NCBI RefSeq assembly: GCF_027942865.1
Contig: NC_134509.1
Location: forward strand, 16,146,017-16,210,016
Length of the DNA stretch: 64,000 nt
Direction: 5' to 3'
Origin: Odontesthes bonariensis
Lineage: Eukaryota; Chordata; Actinopteri; Atheriniformes; Atherinopsidae
Shown: piece by piece, positions 31,163 through 60,590 of the stretch
How the letters are laid out: the number at the start of each line of letters is the position of its first letter
Numbering within the stretch: the first letter of the stretch is position 1
Notes under the pieces: generated by a model
Databases searched by the model: none
What the model saw: only the letters and a program-made list of their open reading frames with translations
Told to the model about the DNA's origin: nothing
Translations under genes and position numbers: made by a program

Positions 31163-31206
31163 GTTTCTTTATTTTGGTATTTTGCAAAATACCAAAATAA
31201 AGAAAC
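31163..31206. repeat. Perfect 44-bp palindrome
   Basis: All 44 bases are self-complementary, with 22-bp arms meeting at TTTGCAAA and no spacer. The arms consist of GTTTCTTTATTTTGG followed by TATTTTG. It could extrude as a cruciform or form a strong RNA hairpin. It lies about 680 bp upstream of the CPE start codon. Confidence 0.93.
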
Positions 31207-31884
31207 ATGGGCTTCGACCCAGTGTCAATGTGTCTTTGAAAGTGTCTCTTTCTAAGAAACAATATTCGAACTTGTTCTGTCAAACCAACAGTATGCTTCA
31301 AGTTATAAACATCACCCTGACCCATACATTTTCCTGTTACCTATCACCAAGATCTGTCCAACTACATGTCCTTAACAGCCTTAATACTTTTAATTTCTTT
31401 GGCCTTTCAGTCTCGTGTATGGCTGTCTTATATTTACAAAGGACTCATTTTAGAAAAAGATCGAGTAAATAAGAGAGAGGTAGACAATCAAGTTGATTGC
31501 CTATCTCTCTTTTTCTATCCCTTTTCTATCCTTCTATCTATCCTATGTCATTATATCCTATGTCTTATACGGTTTGACATTTTCTCAAAGGAACAAGCTT
31601 TTTTAGAACATCTTGCCACACTATAGTAGCTCTTACGGTCGACCTATTTTTTTTAAAGCTTTTATTTAGAAAGTTGTACCCGGATAGACGAATCTTCCAT
31701 CTGGCTTTACATCGAAGTTTCAGAGTCTGCGCTCTGCTCAGGTAAAGTAGCGCATCACACACTGACGGAAGGCGTGAGGGAGGCAGAGAGATATTTATAT
31801 CCCAGAGCGAGGCTGCAGCGCAGAGATAAGGCTTGGAACCAAGCCGCAGGCAGACAGGGCTTAGTGAAACGAGGACGCGTCAAA
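31207..31884 (+). promoter_or_regulatory. cpe: CPE upstream region, promoter and 5' UTR
   Basis: A pyrimidine-rich CTATCTCT / CTATCC stretch lies at 31500-31555. CpG and GC rise from about 31730. ATATTTATATCC at 31788-31799 is a possible TATA-like element, 90 bp before the CPE start. The promoter call is positional and the start site is unknown. Confidence 0.45.
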
Positions 31885-48847
<16,963 letters not shown>

Positions 48848-49610
48848 AGAATTTGTCTCGCTGATGACTGGTCTGTTCGCACATTGATGTAATATATTCA
48901 TTCTGTGTGTCCGCCCACTCTAAAGAGAATATATTGTTTCTTTTTGGTTCTCTTTCCATAACTTTCAGTTGATTATGCTGTCTGCCTCATAACTCCTGTA
49001 GGTGGTTTGAATATCCTGCACACAGTGAAAGACAGGAGGAATTTGCAGTTAGTTTGGTGGCAGTGAGGCTGATGTTGACTTCCGTGGTGTTGTGCTCTTT
49101 GTTGTACACGTGATTGGTAACCATGACACCCATCTATATAACCAATGAATGACTGAGTAATTGTGTATGTAGAGGAGCTATTTACAACATTATTCAAATG
49201 GCACGTTTTATTTTCCTGTTTTAAATGTCTCTGTTTCTCCAGGCTTTAGTAGAGAGGCACAAACGAACAACGCTAATGCACAAAAACATACGCCCTCGCG
49301 ATTCCCAACAACTTTAAAATGTAAAAAACTGTACAACATGGTCTGATAAGTATTCACTCTGTTTCTTTCCTGTAATATAAACAACGATAATACAACACCG
49401 TGGTTCTGTGAAAAGCAGGGACATTAAAAACACTGTAAACATTTATTGTAAACAATCTATACAGACAGGCTCAATTCCCTGTATGTTATTGATGTTAAGA
49501 TGTTTTTTAAACTGCAGCACAGCTTTGATTTTAGCACAAGGTGAATGGTTATAATATAGACTGTATTTATGATCTAGGTATAGCAAGATGTGTGTTTTTT
49601 GTTACTGAAA

Positions 49611-49616
49611 AATAAA
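49611..49616 (+). terminator. cpe: CPE polyadenylation signal AATAAA
   Basis: AATAAAAAAG lies about 760 bp after the CPE stop, at the end of an AT-rich 3' UTR (48848 to about 49640). Confidence 0.7.
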
Positions 49617-49639
49617 AAAGGCCATTAACACTTACAAAT

Positions 49640-50176
49640 CTCTTCATGTTTATCCACCCAAATCTATTCCTTTGTATGTGCACGACACAGGAACCTGTAA
49701 TGCGTAAGGAATTGTTGAATGAGTTCTTTTTCAAATAACATTTCAAATCATTGTAACACTAAACTTCTGAGTGAACATGAAAGTTAGCTGACTGTATGGA
49801 TGCAGTTTGCCCACTTTAAAACCATACAAAGGATTTATTGAATGTATATCTGTAGAAACAGATGTAAAGAATGACCTGATTAATAAAATTATCCTCTTTA
49901 TGTTGTCAAAATGAAGTCTCATTTGTATTTGTTTAGCTCTGTAGCTACTCCAGACAGAAATGCAGAGCATTTGCGTGCTTTAAAAAAAGAATACTGTCTC
50001 TTAATGAGGCATCATAAAGCAATAATTAGCATAATCAAAGATAAGGCCCCATTTCATTTTGGTTACACTCTGGAAGTACCTCAGCCATTTCTTTGAAATA
50101 ATTGAAAAACACTTGCAAGAAATGTATGCAACCACACAATTTAAGTCTGTCTTGCTTCATATTTAATATATTGTTA
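49640..50176. other. Noncoding flank downstream of CPE
   Basis: No gene or recognised repeat before the TTAA-flanked element. Confidence 0.5.
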
Positions 50177-52055
50177 TTAAAGTAATACTATGTAACATTT
50201 CTACCTTAAAATAGCAGCTTGAAAAAAATTGTGCGTCTAGAATGAATTTTAATATTACGATTGGCCTGTCTCCTATGCCCTTCGGGGGTCTGAGTTGGAA
50301 AAACTGCGCTATGTAACTTTGCTGGACCGGCCCGGTAGCACAGCCCTTTTACAGACAGCCGTTCCGCTTCCTATTCACCCCATTATACAAAATTTGGCTG
50401 CAGTTCAGTTGATTTTGTCTGGGGGCGCTGGCGAGCGAGTGCAGAATGACCATTGGCCATAGGGCTGGCGCTAATAACTCAAAAAATGTCCCTGCTAGCG
50501 GCTGAAACCTGAAAATATTACTGTGATTTCTGACAGAGGGATGTGGATTTATATCAAAAGTACAATAACCTGGGAGTTATATCTTTCTGTTTTCTTACAG
50601 GTCTGGCATTTGCGAGTCAGTCTTCGCTAGCATCTAGCTAACGGAATCTGAAGAACGCACGGCTGATTACGACCGGCTGCTTTACGGCACTCGTCCACTG
50701 TGCCAGAGTGCTAACCTGCACCTGGTGCTGCTAACAACAACCAAAGCTTAAAGTTAGCAAAGCCCACAACTTTAATATGCTTTATAGTACCTATTCTAGC
50801 CACGCAGACCCATAACAGGATGCATGAGCTGAAATCTGTAACTATTTGAGCTAAAACCTCTCTGCTAGCTCAACGCTAGGACTGACCATGCCGTAAAGTG
50901 ATGCCACATGCGTGACGTCACTCGTGATGCAATACTGACAATAAATGTGTATTTAAAAAAAATCTAGTGAGTCTAAAAAATCAAACCAAGTGCCGTTTGA
51001 AAGGATCATTTATCCTGCCTTTAGGAAAATTAAAATGAAAAAATATAAAAAATTCTATGCAAAGCAGTGGCTGCATCTAAGGTGGATCTCATAGTACCAC
51101 CAGAGAGTTCTGCCTGCTCTGCACTGCTTCGTTGGCTCCCCCTAGAGTGCAGTACCACCCGGAAAAAGCCGCCAGCTTTCTCTCTCCTCATAATAGAGAC
51201 TCTGGCTGTGTTCGAAACCGCCTACTTCTCCTACTATTCCTACTAGTCATACTTTTTTAAGTTCCCGGATGTACACTAGATGCATAGGCTACTAGATTCG
51301 CCAAAATGTTGAGTATTCATCATGAGGTTACTTGTCACACTCAAACTACCCAAGATGCAACGTAACGTGACGTCGCCCATCGCCATTTGAACGGTCAAAT
51401 TCCGTTAACGGGACGAGAGCATTCAAAACGGCATAACCGGAAGTGCGTTGCTCACTGCGGCTAGCTTTAGTAGCGCCGAATTCGTGGGAACAAAATTGTA
51501 AATAGCATTTTGTCATATTTTCAACACCTTGGGGGTCTAAATGACTACTTCCTTGCCTGAAAATGTTTCAAATGTTGCTAAAGTTATATATTTACAGAGT
51601 TTATAGCTTAAGCGAAATCAGCTTTTCAGGCCGGCTGATTTCGGCTCGGGCAGGAGTGAAGTGCACTGTGTGTAAACGCTCTGCATACTGTCTGATCGAT
51701 GAGTATGCCGTTTTCAAGTATGTAGTATGTAGTAGGCGGTTTCGAACACAGCCTCTCTGCCGGTAGCGGCCCGGTAGCGACCCGGGAGCTGAGCGGAAGT
51801 ACTTCGACTTGCTTTCTGGCACACCTACTGCAAAAACAAATAGACCCCTCTCACGCTCCCAGGTACATTTGATTACTCTTACCTTCTCGGTCAACATAGC
51901 TTGCACCTTCTGACTCCTCGCCGGTTCGTCAACAAACGTGAAACGTGAAAGCGAAAGGGTGTTGTATTTACGACAGTGTAACCGTACATTACCTCCAAGC
52001 CTGTAGGGGGAGCTCCATAGTGGGCTTTTTGAGAAGTTACATTGTATTGCTTTAA
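50177..52055. mobile_element. TTAA-flanked 1.87-kb non-autonomous DNA element
   Basis: TTAA at 50177-50180 and 52052-52055 brackets an insert with inverted ends: AGTAATACTATGTAAC on the left and the complement of AGCAATACAATGTAAC on the right (2 differences in 16). The interior is GC-richer than the flanks and has no transposase frame. It contains a further nested element at 51204-51753. TTAA duplication suggests piggyBac-type mobilisation. Confidence 0.7.
51204..51753. mobile_element. MITE nested in the TTAA element
   Basis: The left terminus GGCTGTGTTCGAAACCGCCT (51204 on) is repeated inverted at the right as AGGCGGTTTCGAACACAGCC (ending 51753), a perfect match over 20 bp. The inner CTACT/AGTAG repeats (CTACTTCTCCTACTATTCCT; TATGTAGTATGTAGTAGG) are typical of a widespread fish MITE. 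Flanks read ACTCT and TCTCT, so a 2-3 bp target duplication is possible. There is no coding capacity. Confidence 0.8.
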
Positions 52056-53624
52056 ATGTGAGGAAAAAAATACATTGAGCTTTTTTATAATTGCAGTTAG
52101 TTGTTGGTTGTCTAAGGTAATTGCAACTAATGTATATTATTTTACTTAATAGCCTGCAATCAACAGAGCCTATTTTTCAATGAATATGAACCTTAATCTG
52201 CATCTGCCTGGAACCCCTGTTTAAAGAGTCTCATCTATATGCCTCTGCATGCTTCCTATTTGTGACCTCAGAACGAGGTGAAAAAGCTCACTTGAGTAGT
52301 GTTGAAGAAACTGTGTTCAGAAAACTGTTGAGAAAAAAACAAAACACAGCATGAAACCTGAAGGCCTTTCCATACAGTGTGCAACAGCAGCAACCCTGTG
52401 CTCTGAAACCCATTATTTTCTGTGACAATTTGTCAATGCACCAATCAAAGCACGTGTGCAAGTTCAACTTTGACCGTGGCACACTGACGAACACCTGCTC
52501 AATAGATGTGAGGCATGCATCCAGACACAGAAGCCAATATGTGCCAATCTTGTGTTCATGATCTCCTTTTCCTTACTGCCTCTCTTTCCTTATCACGAGC
52601 AGGACTTGTGTTACTATGTTTTTTTTAAGCACATACACATAGTTGGTTTGCATACAACACACAGAGCTAAGAGTAAAAAGGCAAAAGGCTGTCATTAGCA
52701 GCAGTAAAACCACCCAGGTGAGCCCTATTTGGAATTTGGTGCATATGTGCGAGGCAGGAGTGTGTCAAGGCGCAGGTCTGGGGAAGGATACATTTCTGCA
52801 CTAAGTGTCCACAGTGGCTCCTTTTTTTTCTCAAATAGAAAAAATCAAACTGAAGAAATATGGTCAAAGAGCAGAGCTGTGGCCAGACAAGTCACCATTA
52901 TGCCATAAATCATGATGAAAAAAAGTCTCTTTGTAGAGATAGCCAGGAGACATATTAGAGAAGGACAACTGCCAGAGAAACAATCCACTATTGTGACCAT
53001 TTTGTTATGTTGTTCAGAAGCCATTTCCCAGTAAAAGGAACATCACTGTTTGGGAGTTTGTCAAAATACACCTGAATAACTCTTAGGCCATGAAAAATTC
53101 AATCCTCTGAGCTGATTAAACAAAGATAGAAAACTATGACCACAAAAGCCAAATTCATGTGTGAAGGAAACCAGACACAGAGCTTTTATTGATATCACCT
53201 TTGCAGTCCAACACAGCATCACTCTGTTAGATTTGTATCTGTCCCAGGGGATTAGAGACCAGTCAGGACAGAGATGGATATGGGTACAGAAAAATAAAGA
53301 CACCTAAGTAAAGACATTCCAACAAGACAATGACCTGAAGCATAAGGCCAAGAAAATACGGCAGCATACAAGAGAATGAATAATATTTCTATATACCAAA
53401 TATCGAAGTTGTAGGATCAGTCCACAAGTTTTTTGATAAATGTGCAAAACAAAACAAAAAAATGTTTTGCTTTTTGTGTAAATTGATATTTAAAAAAAAA
53501 ACAAAAAACCTTTTTACGATTGTTTGGTTGTTTATTTGTGCCTTTATGCAAAACTGGAATAAGAAAATGTTACGTTTATAATAAGAAAAATTTAAGCATT
53601 TTTTATCTTCTAGTTTGAATAGAA
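52056..53624. other. AT-rich flank, no feature seen
   Basis: No gene, recognised repeat or notable hairpin between the TTAA element and the solo LTR. Confidence 0.5.
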
Positions 53625-54236
53625 CAGAGTGTCATGATGTAATAACGGAGTTTGGACCCAAATGCAGACAACGTAGAGGAGGTGAGTTGATTTTGATGAT
53701 TTAATCAAAGTAAATGATGATATCAAAGATCCAGGAATGCAGGGAGCACAGGAACAAAAACCAAAACAGACTAAGGAGACTCAAAACTGGCAAGAGGTGT
53801 TCACAGGAAGGGAGATGGGAGACAAGTACGACTAGAGAGGGAAATAAGATGAGGAATAGGACGGGGAATTCAGACGAGGATCCAGCGAGGAGTGGTGGAA
53901 CTAGAAGGACACATATACTGGGGAGGTGATTACTGAAGCAGGAACTGGTGGCTGATTACAAACAGGTTGCAGGTGAGAGTGAAGAGAGCAGAGGGCAGGA
54001 GACGGACTGAGGAGAGAGAGAGATATGGCACAGGGGGCGAGGGAGAGCACACTAACTATGAAAATGAATCTAACAAAGAATACACAAGGATTAATTAAAC
54101 ATAACTGAATACTAAGGGAAACAGAACTAAGATGAAACAAAGACTGATCTAATACAGAAAACACAAAGAGCACTGAATAAAAATACCAATAACTAAGTCC
54201 AAAAGCATAACTAAAAACCCAGATCCTGACACAGAG
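53625..54236 (-). mobile_element. Solo LTR with 5-bp target duplication
   Basis: A 602-bp unit (53630-54231) begins TGTCATGAT and ends ATCCTGACA, giving TG...CA termini with short inverted repeats. It is flanked on both sides by CAGAG (53625-53629 and 54232-54236). This is the structure left by recombination between the two LTRs of a retroelement. Minus orientation is suggested because that strand is pyrimidine-rich with TATTTTTATTC-like and AGTCTTT stretches, but orientation is tentative. No internal genes are present, so the family (Gypsy-like or retroviral) cannot be fixed. Confidence 0.75.
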
Positions 54237-54437
54237 TCCTTGTAAAAGTGGTCAGTGTCAGACTTTGCTTGGATTTATGAAATGAAAACTTTACCATTGC
54301 TTTAAAAATGTCATTATAAACATCTGTAACTATCTGTTTGGAAAAAAGATTTGATGCACACGAACAGATCAGTGTGACTTTATATCTTTATTCAGTTGTA
54401 AATCTGACTCTTTGCTTTCATACTGTGTGTATTGGTG

Positions 54438-54651
54438 TACTTTGTTGATTATTTTTTTGGGCTTTTATGCCTTTAATGGACAGGACAGTTCAAGATAGAG
54501 AAAGCAGGGGGCAGAGAGAGGGGGAAAGACACGCAGCAAAGGGCCGTCTGATGCGGGACTCAAACCGGGGCCAGCTGCAGCGAGGACTGTAGCCTCTGTA
54601 CATGGGGTGTCTGCTTAACCCACTATGCCACCGACCACCCCATACTTTGTT
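54438..54651 (-). mobile_element. tRNA-derived SINE with 9-bp target duplication
   Basis: Read on the minus strand the element starts GGGTGGTCGGTGGCATAGTG. It has an A-box (TGGCATAGTGGG, plus-strand 54619-54630) and B-box (GGTTTGAGTCC, 54556-54566) of an RNA polymerase III promoter with tRNA-like spacing. It then has a non-tRNA body (CCTTTGCTGCGTGTCTTTCC) and ends in an A-rich tail. TACTTTGTT at 54438-54446 and 54643-54651 is the target-site duplication. It is not a functional tRNA gene. Confidence 0.85.
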
Positions 54652-54688
54652 CTTAAGCATAAATGTGTTGCTACTTAATACCTCTCAA

Positions 54689-54725
54689 CACACACACACA
54701 CCCACAAACCCACACACACACACAC

Positions 54726-54774
<49 letters not shown>

Positions 54775-54800
54775 CAGACACCCACCCACACCCACAGACA
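54689..54800. repeat. (AC)n / (GCAC)n microsatellite
   Basis: (CA)n leads into about 12 copies of the tetramer GCAC at 54728-54775 and then CACCC-type variants. Open frames over it are repeat artefacts. Confidence 0.95.
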
Positions 54801-55311
54801 CTCAAGCCAAGCAAAGGTGGCACTTTTGGTCCAACTATGTGGTTGAATCAGCTGTTTTAGCATTAGATGCTAACTCTGCAGATCAATATAAACCTCGGTC
54901 TATTAGTCATTGGCCCTATTAGCATCTGCTATTAGCATCTTCTCATCAATACCATTGATCCAGCAGCTCTGGCTTCAGGATGCAGCGGTACGCAGAGGAG
55001 GCCTGCTAAGAGATAGGAGGACATAAATCTGATCAGACAGTAAACATCCATCAAATTTTTTGTTGATATTTTACAGATCAACTGATAAAAACTCTGAGTC
55101 AGTCTTAAAAGACACATGAGGGTTTTGTGACAATTAAGAGTCAATGAAATGTGGCGAGTACGTGCTGACCGGGGAGTTGACATCAAAAGTTAATTGAATG
55201 AAAATCAGTCAGCAAATTTTAAATCAAGAGTGTCAAACAATGTTTAGATCTGCATCTGTTAAGAGTCCACACGTCTATTGTCATTTTTTAACCTCTGCCA
55301 GACTCTACCAC

Positions 55312-55506
55312 CATCCGTTTCTCTGTCCCCCTCTCACACCAACATTCATGCAGCACTTTTTCACATTCACATACTGAAGAGCACATCTTGGACAGGTTTG
55401 CCTGAGGACACTTTGACACTTGGAAGGTCCTGGCATTGAACCACCACTGTTCCAATTTGTAGGTGATCGCTCTACAATCTGATCCACAGCTGCCTCTGTC
55501 TGTTTC
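55312..55506. repeat. Degenerate short interspersed repeat
   Basis: CATTCATGCAGCACTTTTTCACATTCACAT, GAGGACACTTTGACAC, GGCATTGAACCACCA and GTAGGTGATCGCTCTACAAT are diverged forms of words I recall from a common fish repeat that carries a tRNA-like block. Borders and target duplication were not found. Confidence 0.45.
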
Positions 55507-58500
55507 ACATTAAAAATAATTTATGACCAAGTTTTTGGATGCAGGAGAGACAGAAAAAAACAAAAACAAATTGATGGCTTTTTGGTTCTTTGCGACTGTG
55601 ACAGGGGTTTCCTATTTTTTTTACATTTTACTGGCAAAATAGCTCAACCAGTAATTTGGAACATTTCCAGGTAAATCAATACTCAAGAGCAATTGTAAGT
55701 TTCAGCTGTAGCTGACACCACCCTTTTTGTTTTAGTTGACTTTGGGTTGGTAACACAATATTCCTATTCATTAGCTTGTTGTCGGCCTGGTGGGAGAAGT
55801 GTCCAGTGCCACAGCAGTCTATGTTTGTCATTACTACTTCGATCCTGCAGATGACAGTAGTGTACTATTGACCTGACAACAACTCAATTGAATTTAAATA
55901 CGGTGTACTGAGGTCTCAGCAGATATTACAAATGCATGTGGACCCTATTAAAGGTTGGCTCACAGAGTCCACTGAAAGTGGCTGAAGCTAAAAAGTGCAT
56001 ATCATCCTTTTCTCCTGATGCAAGAAAAGGTGCATCAAAGGTGCACTGGCGCCGAGAACTTTAAGATCTGTTTCAAGCACAAAACCGTGCTGTTTGCACT
56101 CTGATTGCTTTGCTATTCCTCTTTCGGCTAAGCATGAAGTAAGGCCACTGGTTAGCAAGATAAACTGAGGAAAATGTAAAAGGAAAAGTTTTGAGGCCAG
56201 AAACATTTCATCAGCTGTAATTTACAGAATTCTTTTTAGATTATAAACAGTTTGACTCATCTCCTATCTGTGTTAATTGATAATGAATAAAAGGTTTATT
56301 CAACTAAATGTACTTTCTCTAAGTAATGTGTTTATAGTTAAATTTTTAAAATGTTGAAGTTTTTCTTTGACCTCATTACAACACAAGGTTTTAGTTGTTT
56401 TGGTGGAAGACCTGTTTCACTGCAGCTGCATGATAAAGTCTTTATTTTGATATTATAACGGTAAGTGATGGAAAAATAATTTAAATCTCTAATCCTGTGG
56501 TGGCTTAAAATAACATCTCATAACCACTGCAACATGCTCACAAATGTGGATGCTCCCTAATCATCTAAACAATTGAAAAAGGGGAGTAGATAAAGTAGAT
56601 ACTTTGGCTTGAAAGTGCTTAAAGTAATTACTCACCTAATTTTCTTGGAAAGTTCTTAAAAAAGCCAAAGTCAGAGCAGCAGAGCCAAAGACGCTCCCCT
56701 TTCTTAAGCCACGCAGTCTTTTTTCTTTTTCAGCTTGATGCCTATGTTACCAATATAACATGAACACCTGGACACGTTGATATGTTAGAGCTCGCTGCTG
56801 GGGACAAACTTGTAGTTTGATGATATTACATTCAAGCAGAGGTGTGGAGCAGTTACAGGGGTCTGGAAAATTATGTCTGAGCATAAACCTATTTAATATT
56901 CAAATAATAAATACACTCTGGGATTATATGGTGTTACATATCTTCTTTCATTTTGCAAAGGCACAATGTGAAAGATAAATATTACTGCAGTAACAGGAAA
57001 CTAAGAGAAGAAAAATGCTTTAATGTACAATAGCAATGAGACCTAATGGAACAGCTAAAGAAAATTTCAAATAAAAATCAATTGTAAAAAAACAGAGCAC
57101 TTAGATATTAGTTTATATTCAATATTATCACCTACATTGTGGCTGAGCAATACATAATCTATGTGTCCCAAACAACAATGAATGTGATTCTCTCAGCAAG
57201 CACTTTACTACAAGATTTAACTGATGGTCACTTAAGAATATCTAATATGTACCTGTGGCAAAACTCCCACATGGCCTTACTTTGTGCTGAATCCATCACA
57301 TAACCATCCACTTTTGTAGTGTAAACATAAAAAATAAACATACTTCAGTTTATATCTTGTTTTTTTCAGATATAAAAGATACCCCAGCAAACAGAAACTT
57401 AATTCGAACTGGGAAAGAGCCACTTTGCACACAGTGTAGTGCACTTGCTCAAAAAACTACAACCATCGATTATACAGCGTTTTTGGCACTCCCTCTGATC
57501 AACTAAATGATTAAACAAACCATTGCAATAATAGGAGAATCTTGGTTAAATATCTTATGTTATTGATATTGTGATTCCCAGTTTATATCAACCATAGACA
57601 CTTAGCCAGGTAACGTCACACAAAAACAACATATTAACAATTTAATACAAGTACCGTGTGAATAAATTTCAGTGAAGCTACTGCTTAGTGCCGCAGACAA
57701 ATTCTGTGGCTTCTGCTTATTAACATATGTGTGAACACATGCACAAACTAGACATCGGTCTTGTGTTTGTTTCCGTATTTTTGGGCCAACAAGGCAAACA
57801 CTGCATGCGTAATGAAGCTGCCACCCTTCTTTGACCGACAATTGAATCAGACCTTTGACGGTGACCTGTACAACTTCAGCTGACAGTAAGTAATATTCAG
57901 ACTTTGTACTTCCCTGGCTTCAATGTAGAGTTTTTGTACTTTGTAATCGTTGCTATTTACATTCAAAATAAACATACTGATGTAAAAGTCAAATTGCAGC
58001 CTTTGAAAAACTCAAAATGTATAAACAAACTGACTTTCAGAAGTACTGACTCCATCTAAGCACACGTTTTGCTTGGCAAAGGTACGAGTGCTAAAAATGC
58101 AGCAGCTATGACTTTCTTTGTCTGTGGGAGGCAACATCAGCATGCGTAAATCATGCCTGCATACACACTTTATTCATTCACCCATGCTGGAGAATTAGCA
58201 GGATTCAGTGTGACAAGAGCGTAGAAAGACATGCTGACTCAGCACAACGCTACTCAAAGAGTTCAAAGAAGCCATGCTTTGTGCCCGTGGCTTCTTAACC
58301 AACCTTGAGAAAACAAAATTTAGCTTATTTAAAATCCAATAGCTTCACCTCACTCCACTAAATTGCCTGATAGATTTATGTTGACACGCAGCCATCAGCC
58401 CCATCGCTGAAATCACCTCCAGTTGGAGCAGATAACCTGCATTGCATCTTCTTTTTTTTTTTTACAGTGGCCATGTTTCCATATGATTGTCAGCTGAATC

Positions 58501-60379
58501 TGAAGTAAGAAAAGGAAAACAATTTGACAAAAGAAAGAAAGAAGAATAACTTGTTGAATAAGTAAATGCAAATGGGGTGCATTTCACTTGACTGGTTTTA
58601 TACCTGTCAAGTGACCAGCTCATTTCTTTTCACTGTGGAGGAAGCTGAATAACATAAACACAGTTTCATTCTTATCATGCTGTAGTTTTATTATCAGCTT
58701 ACTGTTTCACTGCCGCCTGAAGGCCAGAAAAACTGAAGCCTCTGAAAATTTGATGTAGTATCCATTAGTGTAGCATTGGTGTCTGTCTTTTTCGCTAAGC
58801 TGCAGTAACTTATATTCTCATGTATGTATTGGATATTAGCAGGACACCTGTCCTCTCGGCAGTCAGATTCCTCATGACTAATTTTGGGGTCGTAATTCTC
58901 AACACAACGTTTGGTTATTTGTAATTCAGCTGCACACCCAGGTCATGCTTTAATTTCTTTCCTTTTTAAAGATCTTGTTACATTTTTTTCTTCAAATGAC
59001 TTTGAAGAAACTTTTTGTAACTGTTCATTTTACATTTTTTTGGCAACACTGAGACAACATGGCTGTAAATATAACAGTTTGGGACTGAGTAGAGTTCTTT
59101 CACTGGATTTTGTGGTTCAATCCACAGACCCTTCAAGTGTTCTTGGCCAAGACATTCAACCATAGTTAAAGTAACCTCATTTATTCATTTATATTTTGTG
59201 GAACACCAGCCAAATTGCGCACCAGGAATGCTCCCTAAGCTCCAGATTGGTATCTATGAACCAGATTTGTTAAGTTTTTTTTTTTTGGTTGGTTGTTGAA
59301 TCCTATGAATATTTGCTGAAACCTGACAGGTTTAGAGAAGAGAAACACTGTTTGACTGATCTGTTACCAACATAGATGTCTGAGATATGATCCTGGCACG
59401 TTGCTTTGTCCAAGATGTCAGAAGCCCTGCCAACTGAATCTATTTCTGTATTTATTACTTTATTAATTCCCCTTTGTTTCTGTGTCTACTTTCATTGCAT
59501 TACAAGCAGCCATGTTGGAAAACAGAGAACTCTACAAACATTGTGTCTGATGATTCATATGTTTCTTCAAGACATTATTTGATTATTATTGATCTGAACT
59601 CAAATTCCAGACCTGTAGTGTTGATGACATCAGTGTTATTGTATAAAATTTGTTCATAAAATGTTTGGGATAGCACTTTACTTCATCAATACTGAAACTG
59701 TATGAATAATTATGCAAATTTTGATTTCCCAAAGGCTTATCTGAGGCACGAAGCCTTCTATTTGTGGATACATGTGGCTGCTGTTTATATCAACATGATG
59801 GAAAGCAAAACAAGCATTCCAGAAAAGTTGTGGTCCAAGTTGCCCTCTTCTTCAAATAGACGTTTTTTTTTAATGGTTTTTGAAGATTTCTATATCTAAT
59901 ATTCAATTTGAACAATTTGTGAACAATACTTTATAGTTATAACCAGTTTCAGCTGAACTTTGTGTTAAATTAATTCTGTCACCATGAGGAATGGTACATC
60001 GTGGATAAAAGCAGCTGCTGACATTAGCATTTAGACCAAAACACCACTGTAACCAAATACAGACACACTGAGCTATGTTACACTGGCTCTAGATGCTCAC
60101 TGAAGTTCTGACATGCTAAGATACATGTGTATGTGTATGGTTGCTGGTGAAAACAAAACAACGACACAATTTCAGCTGCATGCCTGTGGGTAGAATTAAG
60201 ATTGTTTCAGACATTTAAAAAATATATACATATAATGGTTCTGGGGTTCAAATGTTTGATACAGATCTAAACTGTTTATTGTTGTGTGGTCACTGAGGAT
60301 GCCCCAATCAAGCTTCAGAAGATCAAAAGACTCTCTCTTACCCTGGTCCCAAAGATATGATTCTTTATGAAGTGTAGAA
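55507..60379. other. Gene-poor AT-rich flank, no feature supported
   Basis: Nearly 5 kb with only short chance frames, T runs (58452-58465, 59276-59288) and no exon of a recognisable family. TLL1, which follows CPE in mammals, was looked for (CUB, EGF and astacin motifs) and not seen. Confidence 0.5.
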
Positions 60380-60590
60380 GAGATCAGGTGCCCGAGACTC
60401 TGCTCACAAAGGTCACAGATGTTAGACTTTTCTCAATTGTGGAAACGCTAATGAACTTACAAATTCCCTGAATTACTGAAACTCCTCCCCCACAAGTCAC
60501 AGGTGTAGAGCTTGTCTCTAAAGTGGATATGTTGATGATCTTTGAGCTCTCCTAGGCTCATTGAAGTCTTTTCACACACAATGTGAGTCT
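60380..60590 (-). pseudogene. Decayed C2H2 zinc-finger gene fragment
   Basis: Three consecutive finger remnants can be read on the minus strand. The first ends LGELKDHQHIHF with the linker RDKLYTC in place of TGEKPYTC. The second reads CDLWGRSFSNSGNL, with its second Cys replaced by Trp. A one-base frame shift then gives VH-RFHN with in-frame stops. The third reads NICDLCEQSLGHL. The spacing fits tandem Kruppel-type fingers. No KRAB, BTB or intact start is present. It may be a processed or duplicated fragment of one of the many fish ZNF genes. Confidence 0.7.

Noticed and set aside
54556-54630. Possible tRNA gene on the minus strand
   Set aside because: A and B boxes are present, but the body is a SINE with an A-rich tail and target duplications, and no cloverleaf acceptor stem was apparent.
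54602-54922. 106-codon frame rich in His/Thr/Ala/Arg
   Set aside because: It reads through the AC/GCAC microsatellite and part of a SINE; no gene.
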